Assembly: GCA_018697195.1 (NCBI GenBank)
Contig: JAGMWU010000047.1
Coordinates: 434,001-498,000, forward strand
Length of the DNA stretch: 64,000 bases
Source of the DNA: Certhia americana
Lineage: Eukaryota; Chordata; Aves; Passeriformes; Certhiidae
Direction of reading: 5' to 3'
A program made the position numbers and the translations under genes. Below the pieces are notes generated by a model. It did no database searches. It was not told the origin of the DNA and saw nothing but the letters and a program-made list of their open reading frames with translations. This document shows positions 26,337-38,000 of the stretch, piece by piece (position 1 is the stretch's first letter; each line of letters starts with the position of its first letter).

Positions 26337-26771
26337 TCTTTCAGACACTGGCAGATGCCTGCTAGTAATGGAATCTTGTTGGACTTCACTAGGTCTGGAA
26401 ACTCTGCAGCCAAGCCATGACAAGGCATGATACTTTTTCTGAAGAGAATGTTTTCTTTTATTTTATTTTCTCAAAGCTCCAGAGCACAAGTCAATTAAGA
26501 CACACAAGTTTCTCAGACTGAGAGGTTATACTGAAGGGCAGCTTTCACCACAGTAGAACAGATAATCATCTTAAGTACTTTGCAAAGCCTCAAAACAGGC
26601 TTCTCTGGCTATCCAAAGATCGATACTAATGTTCCAACCCTCCAGCCAAGCCAAGCACAATTCACTAGAATGTTATTACTCTGCAAAAAGGAAAAGAAAA
26701 CTTTATTAAGCTGAAGAGTTTCATTTAGGAATGCAGCTTTCACAACAGCACAGAGTGCAGAAATACCACCC
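22406..26771. other. Unique non-coding DNA, no gene seen
   Basis: A/T-rich sequence with a short polypurine run at about 23779-23813, a G8 run near 24566 and a T23 run at 26306-26328. A short stretch near 24060-24115 (ctggaaatttccagaagatt and following) weakly recalls the sense CR1 3' region, but is too short to call. ATG frames reach 140 codons (26001-26423, minus), and the start of that frame is the T run read as lysines, which marks it as spurious. Confidence 0.55.
26306..26328. repeat. T23 homopolymer
   Basis: Twenty-three consecutive T. It could be the inverted poly-A tail of a retroposed sequence lying to its left, but I see no recognisable retroposed gene or target duplication beside it. 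Confidence 0.9.
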
Positions 26772-27315
26772 TGTTTCCTGGTTTCAGCTGGGATGAAGTT
26801 AAAATTCTTCCTGACAGTGGTATACAGTTGTGGTTTGGATTTGGGATGAGAGAGAATGAGGTTTGTAACACACTGATGTGTGTTGCTAAGCAGTGATTAA
26901 GGACTCCTCAGCTTCTCATGCTGTCCCACCAAAGAATAGTCAGGGAAGGCACGAGATGCTGGGAGGAGATACAACCTGGTTAACTGACTCAAACTGATCA
27001 AAAGGGTATTCCATACCATATCATGCCTTGCTCAGCATAAAAAGTAGGGAGAGAGATGCCTGAGGGGCACTGCTCAGGAACTGGCTGGACATCTGTTGGT
27101 GGGTTATGAACAACTGCATAGTGCATCACTTGTTTTCTATATTCTGATTCTTTTATAGTTGTTTTTTTCTTGTTATTATTCTTAATTTCCCTTTCTTTTC
27201 TGTCCTATTACATTGTCTATACCTCAACTCACAAATTTGACATCTTTTTTTAAATTGTCTTCTCCATTCCCCTGGTGTGGTGAGAGGAGCTGTGGTGTGC
27301 AGCTGCCTGATGTGT
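26772..27315 (+). mobile_element. Solo LTR, second family, 3' end eroded
   Basis: The start, cctggtttcagctgggatga, matches a very common passerine LTR I recall beginning TGTCCTGGTTTCAGCTGGGATAG. Further matching segments follow in order: a tract around aacacactgatgtgtgttgc, cagcttctcatgctgtccca, aaagggtattccataccata, a TATA-like gcataaaaag near 27040, caggaactggctggacatct, gtgcatcacttgttttctat, and a T-rich tail with tctgtcctatt. The family's final inverted terminus (…ACCACGACA) is missing: similarity fades near 27315, and no target duplication could be identified. No internal retroviral sequence adjoins it. I assign it to an ERVL/ERVK-like avian group without a firm family name. Confidence 0.85.
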
Positions 27316-28479
27316 ACATCTCTATAACACCTCATTCTATGCAGTTAACATCCTTGGAATCTGTATAATATTGGTGTTTTTAATAAAAGGCTCACAGAAG
27401 GACATCAGACTGAGATTTCCAATTACCACACACACGCCCTCTCTTTTATAGGTTTTGTAGCCAGTTTTGCCCTTGATTACCTATGCATAACTATCACTGA
27501 AATCAATCAACATATTTTGCATCTGTATATATGGCCAAAAGCTAGAAAAAAGGTATTAGAGCTGGATTTTTAGATGTATGAAGTACAGACTCCTTTTGCC
27601 CCGTTGAAGCCAAAGAGAACTGTAGTATTGACTTTTGGCGAGGAGCACAGATAAATCAATTGCAAATGCTGAGAAAAAGCTCATCCCTAATTTGCATGTA
27701 TTGCTGGTGGCATAATATCAATACCACAACAGAGCAAACAGATAAAACTCTTGGGTCTGTTGCCTGTCCAGGATACAACTCCTGCAGAAAGCTACAGCAC
27801 CAGTAAAGACAGCCAGCAGGTTGAACATAAGCATCCAGTACAAACCCCTTGTTTCACACAGATTTTCCAGTGCATCAGAATTGACAACACATGTAATCTT
27901 TTTGAGGAATACTACTCTGCACCACACCTTTCAATATCCTTTATTTTTATCAAACAAGGGATTCAGCACTAACCCACAAAGACAAAAGCACCTCGTATCT
28001 TCCCCCCACAGCACAATTGCTGTGTCTCCACACACTCTAAGGGAATCTCAAAACAAAACAATGACTCTGTGTCACACATCATGTTTTTCAGTTATTCAGA
28101 ATTTCTTGGAGCTCAGGAATCCATGTGCTGAGTAATATTTTAAATCTGTTCTTAATATTTCAAGACACATAATCATTAACATCTATTGAGCATTGGGCCT
28201 GAAAGCCTCTAATATTCCAGCAACTCTGTTATCTTCTTTTAACACAATGTTCAAATGCAGCAGGACTTGTAGCTTGGAGCAATTTAAATAAAATAGTTTT
28301 TATTTTTCTCTGTCTCTTTAGCACACTGATGAGAATTGTCTAGGACAAGATTATTGTTTATTACAAGTGTTAATGCTTCATTGTCTGCTCTGCTTACAGT
28401 TCTCCCTTGTGCTGAAAGCTGACCCAGTGTGAACACCAGTTCTGCCGTGGTTCATTCATCACTTCTTGTTAACCAGTGA
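27316..28479. other. Unique non-coding DNA, nothing recognised
   Basis: No gene, RNA or named repeat was seen. Overlapping frames of 69-104 codons at 27.7-28.1 kb on both strands show no protein similarity I recognise. Confidence 0.55.
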
Positions 28480-28860
28480 ACATGCTGCTCGTCATGATCC
28501 AAGCTCCAACCAAGCCCCTTTCTATCCAATGACTAATTCCACCATCAATCCCATACTGGCTAATGAAATGTATTTGCCTTTTCCGTGGTACTGTGTCACA
28601 AAGCCTTCCTGAAGTCATAATACTTTATATCTTTTGCTTTACCCCTGTCAAGTCCCATTGACCATCTTTTCTTCTCAGAGAAGTTAATTGGATATGTGAA
28701 GCATGACCTTTTTTTTATTAACCTCCTCTGACTCCCTGTATCTGTCCAGCTTTTCCCCAACTTTATTTTAATTAGTGGCTTGAATCTTTCCTAATTTAAA
28801 GGTTACACATATACATATGCCATTTTCTCATTTATCCTGTAGTTCTTTTCCAGCTAAAAG
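28480..28860 (-). pseudogene. CR1/L3-type LINE reverse-transcriptase fossil
   Basis: Read on the minus strand, 28591-28616 encodes a relic of the CR1-clade reverse-transcriptase signature DFSKAFDTV. DFRKA is readable, followed by a small insertion that shifts the frame and then residues from the threonine-valine end. Further along the same strand comes a segment translating YGIDGG…HWIER, matching the family's YGLD…W(T)VRWI block in the right order and at a plausible distance. On the other side, near 28678-28730, the + strand parallels the reverse complement of the CR1 segment just upstream of this motif. The element would have encoded the RNA-copying enzyme of a non-LTR retrotransposon. It is now disrupted by frameshifts and stops, and is far older than the CR1 tails elsewhere in the window. 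Edges are approximate. Confidence 0.75.
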
Positions 28861-30084
28861 CTTTACATCATGGTTAATTCACAGCTGATAACTGATCACA
28901 ACTTGAGGAAAACATCCCTTTTTCTATTCCTATGCATAAACACATACACACACACACACTCACACACACTCTCCAAAGAAAATAAATAGGAGAAATGGAC
29001 ACTTTTTCTTTGAACTCTGGTATCACCGTTTAATCTAAAAGAAACCTTATTTATCTTGAATTAGCAGATAATCAATCCATAATTCTCAGCAGGTCCACAT
29101 TATGTTACAGTGCTGGCAGTTAGATTACCTGCTTGGCCAACATCTCTCTAAGGTTTTCAAGAGTTCTGATTCTATAGCAAATCAGCAGTGTGTCACACAG
29201 GAGGGTCAATGCTTCAGGGATTAAAGAGAAAACTGTTAGGGCCAAGTGAGCATATTATGATTAAACCACACTCTACAGAAGTCTGTTATTACATTTGCCT
29301 TAAAGATGACTTCTGTATCTATTTTAAGGTACTTTAATAATACAGCTTCATTTACTTTAATGCTGTACAATCAGCAAGTTTAATTAGCTTCTGGATATTG
29401 TACTTGAAGAACATAAATCTGAAATTTAGTGAATTTCAGTGTTAAAATCACCAGCTTAGATATTTAGGTTTCTACCTTCAGCTTCTTGTATCCTGATTCA
29501 AGTTTGTAGACTTGGATCACATTTAAAACTCATCTCAATTCTACAATTTTATCTGTTTTCTACTGTCCTTTCATATCTTGAGATCCAGTTGACATTTCCA
29601 GAAGATTTACTGATAGAAGCTTTACTGATTTTATAGGATGAATAGGAAGACATCAGTAGTCCTCGGTTATTATGGCTGTAGAAGAAACATTGCAAGTACC
29701 GAAAGCTTTGACCTAAGGACTGGATCAAATCTCTCTTTATTTTCAAAGCCAGTACTCCACAATCCATTATTACTCAAGCCAAGATCCAAAACTGTTTCTA
29801 AAATTAACAAAAACCCACCAAAACTAAACCCAACTTGTCCTAAATTATGCATTTAAATTCAAATTACCCTTATCCTGTTCTCTGCCAGGCTTTTGAAACC
29901 TCCTGAAGTAAAGGCATTTTCCAGAACTGGGTTTTGCTCATTTCTATTTCTGCTTAGAAGCAAGATGAAGACAAAAGTACTTCAGTAAGGCTCATGATGT
30001 CCTCTGCTTCCATCAATTGATACCTGAACATGTAAAGCTGTGTGGAAGAAGTTATTTTCCCAACAACTCAGCGAGCCACATAAA
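28861..30084. other. Unique non-coding DNA with a CA microsatellite
   Basis: The stretch holds a short interrupted CA run at 28941-28970. No gene or other repeat was recognised. ATG frames reach only 72 codons. Confidence 0.55.
28941..28970. repeat. Interrupted (CA)n microsatellite
   Basis: CA-rich run broken by single T substitutions (catacacac… and actcacac…). It is short and imperfect. Confidence 0.88.
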
Positions 30085-30245
30085 ATTATAGAGTTCATGG
30101 AATAGTTTGGGTTGGAAGGGGCCTTAAAGATCATGGAATTCCAACCACCCTGGCATAGGCAGGGGTGACTTTCACTAGAGCAGGCTACTCAGGGCCCCAT
30201 CCAGCATGGCCTTGAACAACTCCAAGGATAAGACATCCAGATCAT
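30085..30245 (-). mobile_element. CR1 LINE 3' fragment (antisense), about 160 bp
   Basis: The + strand carries gaatagtttgggttggaagg followed by ggccttaaagatcatgg, ttccaaccaccctggcatag, a diverged CACTAGAGCAGG segment, ccatccagcatggccttgaa and an eroded ctccaaggataagacatcca. All are in the expected order for the inverted CR1 3' end. The terminal octamer repeats are degraded (tatagagttcatgg). The fragment encodes nothing. Confidence 0.93.
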
Positions 30246-33200
30246 GTTGAAAATAAAATCATGTTTATGATTGAAACTACAAAGCCTCCAAGACCCGTTG
30301 CCAATCAGCCTGGTGAACATTGACTCTAACATGTCATTGTTTCATATAAATATCACATCTTCTGTGAAAAGTTTCCTTATGGCCTTCTGGCCCCACAGTG
30401 CCTGCAGCCTCTCTCATCAACTTCTTGCTTCTTGTAATTTACATTTGAATAGCCATTTATTATTCATATTTACATGTACAAAATCCTATGTATTTACATT
30501 TACAAAATCCTATGTAATTTTCACTTTTGATATCAGTTTTCTTGATAACTTCCTTGTATTTTTTCTTTTGCTTCCTATACCTTCTCTTTCAGAGCTAACA
30601 CTTCTGACTTATCCCAAGGGATAACTTGGAAATGAAATGTTAGTTCTCTGTGGAATGTTTCTTGGCCAAAACATTTTTTTTTTTAAAGTTGTAAACATCT
30701 TGACTACATTTCTCCTGGTCTTCATTTCCTCCTGCGGTTTTCCAGTCATCCATATTGATCACTTCTGCCACTTCCTGATTATTTGTGTCTTAACTAGGTA
30801 CAGTTTTATATTTGCTGAGCTCACAGGGATCTGCCTTTGGTACTTTGTACTCACTTTGCTTCCTGCAGTGTTTTGCTCAGGGGTATGCATGGCTACATTC
30901 CTTCAGGAACTGGCATCTCTGTGTTTGATGCCACAAAGGAGAAGGACTATAGGTTACCTATCATACAGCAACTGAAAGCACTAAGTTTTGTGCATGGAAT
31001 GTCTCGTTCCCTCAGACAAGATAGCAAGGGGCCAAATTCTCCATTTCTTATTTCTGGACATGAAACTGTCAGAATATCAGTTTTCCATTTGCCAGTCAGT
31101 GGTAGTAATGCATAGTGCCCTAGATAATGCACTTTGCATACTCTCCCCTTCTGTGTGGTAGAAAATTCTCTCAACCTCTATGGTGAGTTTTTATCATAGT
31201 CACACTGTTTAGGAATTATTTTCTCCAGAAAAAAAAGAGAATAAAAAGACCCAAAATTCTCCTTAGTGCGCTCCATCTGACTACGACACACTATTTTTCA
31301 CATTACACATTAATATTCCTAATTTGTGGGGGTGCTAAACTACTAATTTCCTCAGAGGGAGGAAATTCCACTGTAATTTTATATTTCTCAATTCTTCCAT
31401 GTGTTAAACTGGTGTGAAGAACTTCCTTGGCATTTCAGCGCTGAAATACAGTATCATTGCAATACAGGCTGTGTATTTCACTGTTGTGAACACTGAATGT
31501 GTTGCATTCAATTCTCTCATCTAGAAAAAGAGTATCAAGATCACTTATGGATTTAAGTTGTCTTCAGTCTAATACAACAGCACAGATTATTAACCAGAAC
31601 CCCTCACCTACCACTCCCCCAGCTACAGTATTTGCATCCCCACAGCACGGAGCACTACAAACCCATATAACTCATCTTCACAGCTGAGAAGAAAACTTTG
31701 AAAATGCAAAAAAAAATTAATGTACTCTGAGGTAGTGTGGGATATCTAAAATGCCTCTGCTCTACATATTATGGGAGTTTTTATACTTCGCTTATTAGCT
31801 GGCTGATGGGTTAAAACAGAGCACTGAAAGTTGTGTAAACAGGAGAGGTGGATATGTGTGTGGATGGATGAATGTTGAGTCACGAGGTGGAGAGAAGAGA
31901 AGCACTTGAGTTTGTAGAGAATGGAGACAAAACTGATGCTGGAGTTTTCTTCAATACTTTGGGCACTAAAAGAGTGAAACTAGCATTTTGACATTTCCCA
32001 GAGAGACTAAAAAAGCTTCTGTATTGCTCTCACCTCTATTATTTAGGTTCTCTTATTATTTCACTACTTTGAAAGCCTGACATTTGTTCTTTCTTCAACT
32101 GCTGACCAATACAGAGAGTTTCTTTAAAGAGGGCAGGCAGACAGCAGAGTCTGCAGCCTTGTGCCTATCACATAAGAACAAATTCTCATTGTGGACAGCA
32201 GCAAACATACCCACATTTGCTGCCTGATGCTGCAAAATGTTGAATAGACTGGAGAAGGCACTGCAGGTTCTGCTGGAAGTTGTAAAGATTCTGTATCATT
32301 TAAGATTGCACCTTTTGGTCCTAGGATGCATTTTGGCCACCTCTGGTTTTCTCCAAATTGGCACAAAATCCTACCAGCAGGAAGGGAAGTAAGTCATAGA
32401 GCTTCAGGTTCCACAGTCTCAAGGACAAGTCAAGGATGGTTAACTCTGGGATTTGGGTTTGCACTTTTGAATCATTTCAGCAAATACTGGGAAGCAGCCA
32501 TTATAGGCAGCCAGTATAACTACAGTCAGTTAAAATATGAAGTGTGCTCTTGCCCATTCCCAAATTAGAATCACTGAAAAGGAATGTTGGACTTTGGGGA
32601 TGTTTTGTTTGGATTTCCCCCCTCTTTTAATTTTTCCATATTTTCAGTCACATGACCCAAGAGGGAGGTTTCTCTGTTCCTCATAGAAGTAAGCAGAGCA
32701 GTCAGTGGTTTCCACAGAAGTGATAACACCACATTGTGAAACTCAGGGTATTCATAATGTAATATGTCCTTAAGTGAAATGCACCATCAATTTTACATCA
32801 GAAATGCTCTGCATCATCACTGTCAAATGACGTTGTGTTGAACACCTCTTGAACTGAAGAGTTTGAAAGAATACAATGTGAATAATGTCATGCTACTGAA
32901 GATTATCCTGTTTAAAGAACGGCAACTAAATCAGAGCTCTCCTTTTGACTCAGCACTGTACTGTATCATCACCACTTCCAGTGAAACATTTTCCTGTGCA
33001 ACTGACTTATTCAAAGCCTACTCTCTAATCCTCAAATAGGACTTCAGCACACTGTAACTGCATTTAGTCTTTTTTGCCCAAAGAAGAATTTCTTTTCATA
33101 TTTTTCCTTCCAGGACTGCTCATTTTCACAGGTTGAGAGAAAAAAAACACCTCATTGAAATGCAGTAAGTGGTAGGAGACAGCAACAAGATATCTACAGA

Positions 33201-34591
33201 GAGAGAAGCAATGTTTCAGGAACACAAAGTGATTCAAACATACATTCATTTTTATCCTAACCTTGAATTCCTGGTTTATCATCACTGTGGCCAAAGATGC
33301 TTTTCATGTTGCAGCTCTGCTGAGGTCAAGGGCTAACATGGTCCCTTTATTTTATTTTTTTTTTTATTTTATTTTTTTTTAATTACTAATAAGTGGCTTA
33401 CCTTTTTATGCTACAAAACATTAAAAAAAAAAAAATCTTTTCCAAAAAGCAAAGGTATATCCAAGCAAGTTGAATTTTCTGAATTTTTCTGTTGAAGAAT
33501 AGTTCATCATACTTGTCACACAATTTCCCAACAAGTTTATTCTAAAAACGTATCACTGCTCTAGTTGTACAGTGTATATGCATGGGAAGTTGCAAGTTCA
33601 TTTAATTAAAAACCATTTTAAATGAACACAATAAATTCTGTTGAACACTGACTCAATATTGAAGAATTGTCCCTTCATGGACGTTTATTATATGTGGTTT
33701 TCCAGGTACTGTTTAGTTTTTTAAAACACTTCCACAATGTTTTCCTTTGTAGGTATCAGCTTTGTAGGATGACAATGAAAGCTAAGAGCATTCAAAAGTG
33801 AGGTAAAGACAACAAAATATGCACATTTGATAGGCACAATAATCAGTTCTACCAACAGTGTCAATATTGACAAGTTAATGACACAAATGAGACATCTGAA
33901 ATAAAATCTAAATCTCAGTTATCAACTCTAGTAATAAATTCCAGTGTGCTCATTTTACCTTTTGAACAGTAACCACAGATATCATTGTATCAACAGTTAC
34001 AAAAAAAAAAAAAAGACCAAAAAGCACATCTCTTTATTCTGAAAATGGCCTGTTCTTTATGCTAAATTCAGAAGGTAGTGCTTTTTTGTTTTATTTTCAT
34101 GCTTAGGAAAGTTTTTGATTTTTTTTCTTGTTTGGGTTGGTTTGGGTTTTTTTGACTTGGGGCTTTTTTTGAAGCTTTGAAAAAAACAACCCAAAACTTT
34201 CCAAGCAAGATTTTCCTGAGGTAATCCAATGAATCTGCCATGTAATAGTAATAGATGTCATGGCACTCATACCATTCAACCCAATAACTTGAGGTATAGC
34301 CAAAAATTCACATCTAAACCAAGTCTTCAACTCTTTAATACTTAAGGAACTAAGAAACTACTCCTTATCAACAATTCTGTGATTCCGTGAATGTTTTCTA
34401 TCAGTTTTTTCTTCTCCTTTCACTCCTTACAATGAACTTTTCAAGAATTATTCATGTGTCTACTTCTGGTCTGATTTTTGTGCGGGCAAACTAATTTCTA
34501 AAATAACAGTCATGTTCACCCCATCTAAGACATCAGAATTGCCCCTAACTTGACATTATGCTAACCATTCGCTTTCAAATTTCCTGACCCA
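30246..34591. other. Unique non-coding DNA, no gene seen
   Basis: The stretch includes a two-copy 24-bp tandem repeat at 30468-30515, T-rich runs near 33348-33380 and a G/T-rich run near 34120-34165. A weak CR1-like tail (attctgtgattccgtga, about 34374-34391) has no recognisable element upstream. Frames of 112-117 codons at 30271-30975 are hydrophobic because the DNA is T-rich, and they lack any family signature. Confidence 0.55.
30468..30515. repeat. Two-copy 24-bp tandem duplication
   Basis: The 24-base units 30468-30491 and 30492-30515 differ at a single position (acatg versus acatt). The near identity implies a recent local duplication. Confidence 0.93.
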
Positions 34592-34595
34592 CTAT

Positions 34596-35040
34596 TGATG
34601 CCTTCTGGAGGCTGACCTGGAACAGAGACTAGACAGAGCAAAAGGATAAAGTGAGGATTTATTAAAAGGCCTCAATGGGCACACCTGGGCAGTACAAGAG
34701 TCCAGCTGGTACCCAAGATGTACCCAAAATGGTCACAAAATGGACACCTGGGTCACGAGGTCTCACATTTTTATAAGTTCTGGTCCATTAGCATATTAGA
34801 ATTAATTGTCCAACCATAGCTTCAGGTTATGAAGCTCCATCCTCCTTGTTTCTTCTTCTCACTTCACTGTTGTTTTTGTTCCTGGGCCTGAAAGTTGTCC
34901 TTGGTATCAAGCTAGAGAAGGAATTGTTTTGTCTATCTACTCTGTGAAAAGAGGTTAGTAGCACTGAATATGAAGCCTAAAACTATTCACCAAAACAACA
35001 CAGAGTCTAAAAATTATAATAGCTAAAACTTAAGGCATCA
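34596..35040 (-). mobile_element. Solo LTR of an endogenous retrovirus (copy B, inverted)
   Basis: This is the reverse-oriented relative of the LTR at 11856-12284, aligned over its full length at about 90% by eye. It has one insertion of about 16 bases between the TATA region and the polyadenylation signal. Its ends are perfect 8-bp inverted termini (tgatgcct at 34596, aggcatca ending at 35040). A 4-bp target duplication CTAT flanks it (34592-34595 and 35041-35044). On the minus strand it has a canonical TATAAAAA (near 34767-34775), a better TATA box than copy A, and AATAAA (34658-34663). There is no internal retroviral sequence. The complete termini and intact core signals suggest it could retain some promoter activity toward lower coordinates; that is inference. 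Confidence 0.92.
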
Positions 35041-35044
35041 CTAT

Positions 35045-38000
35045 AAAAATAAAAATCCCAAGAGAGAGCTCAGCTCACCAGTGTTAGCCCACTATGTGTA
35101 TCAGCAGGAGGCATTTTGGCTCACATGGCCACTTTCTGAGGTGAGTTTTGAATAAGTGGGATCTAATTGGCAGGGGCAGAAAACCCAACAGAACTAAATA
35201 ACCAGATCAAATACAAGAAGGGAGAAACAACATGCAGAAATGTCAGAAGGCTCATTCCCTGCATGTCCACACGTGCACCATCCTCAGGTTTTCTGCAGAA
35301 GAAGCAGTTTCAGACGAGTCCTCAGGCTGTTGCCCCCGTTCCTAAAGCCATGCCTGGCTGGGCAGCAGCACTGGGTGTCTGTCACATGCTGTGAGCAGCA
35401 GCATGGAAAATGACGTCCGTGTGCCCATGGCGGCAATCAGAGCCCACTGCCATCCCAACCACAGCCAGGCTGGACCCTCACACCCCGGCCACCTGCCAGC
35501 CCCACCGGAGCCAGCCCTCGCTGCCATACGCCTCCCTGGCACAGAGATCACCCCACCGAACTACCCTGGGATGGGAAACACTCTTGGGCCACCTGGCAGC
35601 AGAGCTGGCCCCCGAGGCTGCTGTCCACTGAGTGATGAGATCAGACAGGGCACTGCAGGCCCCTGAGTGCCTCAGCTGGGTCCTTTCAATTGAATGTGGC
35701 ACCAACGAGGGACCTACACTCGTGCCACAGTATTTGGTCTGAGAGAAACAATCATTTTAAGATAATTGCCGTGGCAGAGGGCTCATGGCCACCAAGGGTA
35801 AACTGCCACACGCTGTATCAGGGGGATGCAGGGAACCCTTCACCCTCTGCACCTCTCCCACCTGCTTCACCAAGAGCAAACACTGCCATGCGGCTCTGGT
35901 TTGCTTATTCCAATCATTCCACTCGATGATTCTAAGGGTGACTTTTGCAGTGTTCTGTATGAAGTGAAAGAGACACCTTTTTTGTTCTAAAAGAGCTTTT
36001 TGAAATTGAGCCAAGGTGATTCATAATTAGATGAACTGAGTGCAAGTGTAAAACGCTGGGCTGCATCCCCAGTGTTTGTCCACAACGCAGTATTCACAAC
36101 CAACACACAGACAAATGTGAAGTGGCTATAGGTGAACAGAGGCACACCATAAGCTTTTCCAGATTTTCCAGATTTCCACTAACTGGCAGCCATATTTGTT
36201 CTTTCCTCCTAAATTTTTGCAAATTAAGATCACAAAGTATGACCTTGCCAGTGCTACAGAAGAGTCAACAGTGCCTGTGTTCAAGGAGTTACTCCTTCAC
36301 AACAAACTGCTGTCAAAAGTAAGGAACAAATGTGGCCAGCAGCACAGAATGGACAAGATGTCAGAAATTCAAAAATTAGTGTTAGAGACTGACAGGGAGA
36401 AATTAGCACAAGGGGGAAAGAGCCCCTTACGCAACTTTGAAAAAACTGAAATAGGTAAATACACAATATATATACACAACTACCTATGTGTATATATATG
36501 TATACACATCTATATAATTGTATAGAATTTGACTGTGAGACACAAGTGATCTGAGAGGTGATGGCACCCTCACTGAAGGAAACTTATAAAGAGCCAGGAG
36601 AAGATACATCACATGCACATACTACCCACATCAAGCCATGGGAGCTTGATGAGAAAGACTAGACACTCTCTTACAGAGAAGGATCCATTTAGCCAGAGTA
36701 CAAGAGAGTAGACTCTCACACCTCCTGTCTCTCCTCTCTGTGTGGTGGTGCCTCCCCCCACCTCAGGCCACACCATGATCTGCAGGAATCCAAAACTATG
36801 CCTTTAATTTCTTTTCCTTTGTCTTTGGCAGTGATTTTTTCTAAATAATGCATATAATGCATGCACTTTGCTCCTTTTGAAGGAGGAAGCTGACCCTGTA
36901 ACAGACGTATTTTCAAGCCCTAGGGCCAAATACTCAAATTTATTTCATGTTTCAAAAAAGGTATGATGCTAATTGGCACAGAGGTGTATCTGTAGATATT
37001 TTTTATGCGTTTCCACAATAAAACAAGCTTTATTATTATTGTTGTTGCTGTTTGACTTTCCTTGTTTCAATTACTCCTCATTGTAGTATGATGTTTTAAG
37101 TGGCTCAAATAATTTTTGCCTAATATCAATGCTCAAAACAAAATAAAGGCATCAATGAAAAATATCATAACTACCAAAATGACATTTTATTTTGGAAAAG
37201 AACTCACATGATAGAAACTTTCTATATACCATATTACATCCATTACTCAATGGTCCAGTACATCTGTTTTGGTCAAGTTTTACAGAAGAAAATCTATTCT
37301 GAACTCAGGTTTGATGCACCAGTTGGATTTTGAGTCTCACCTGTAAGTCAGGTGAACAGCCTACATAAGAGAAACAAGGAGGAAGTTGTTTGTGGTTTCA
37401 TCATGGGAACAGAAAAAACCAGAAAAAACCCTGAAAAATTTTCTCTCAACCTTCCTACAAGATTAGGTTAGCTCCCTAGTCTTTGAGGTTTGGCACTCAG
37501 CCCCAGAGGCTGCCTCATGCAGATTTAAAATAGCAGCTGGGGCTGTTGCTGACATCCCAGCTCCCCTGTCTAGGCACTAAAGACCATCAGAGCCTAGAAA
37601 CGATTACACAGGGGCATAGTTTTGTTGGCTTAAGACTGTGATTTCACAAGGGGATTTCACTCAAGCCTTTGTGTCAATATTTTGTGTATCCCTTTTTACA
37701 CTTGCCCATTACACTGAAGTTTTAGCATGAGATTTTGCAGGGAAATCCTACAGCAAGCCTTTTCTACCTCCTCTTCAATGGGAGCACTGCACTCATTGTC
37801 CACTTTTACCCAGCTCCTCATCAGAGGACCCTGTACTGATCATAGAAGACACTAAAAACAACCCACATCTAGAACAGAAAACATTTCAAAGTGATTTAAA
37901 ACTGTCAACTAGTTTAAAGGAAATATTAAGATATATAAATAAACTAATTACCTTTTCTTCCTTTCATATTATTTTTTTCCTAGGCTTTTTTCTAGGAAAA

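Noticed and set aside
26001..26423. 140-codon minus-strand frame
   Set aside because: Its N-terminal part is a T23 homopolymer read as lysines and the rest shows no family resemblance.
30690..30705. Close match (tgtaaacatc-ttgact) to the start of mature miR-30
   Set aside because: One base is missing relative to miR-30 as I remember it, and the downstream sequence lacks the complementary arm needed for a hairpin.
34374..34391. attctgtgattccgtga, resembling CR1 terminal repeats
   Set aside because: No CR1 body is recognisable upstream, so two degenerate octamers alone are not enough.
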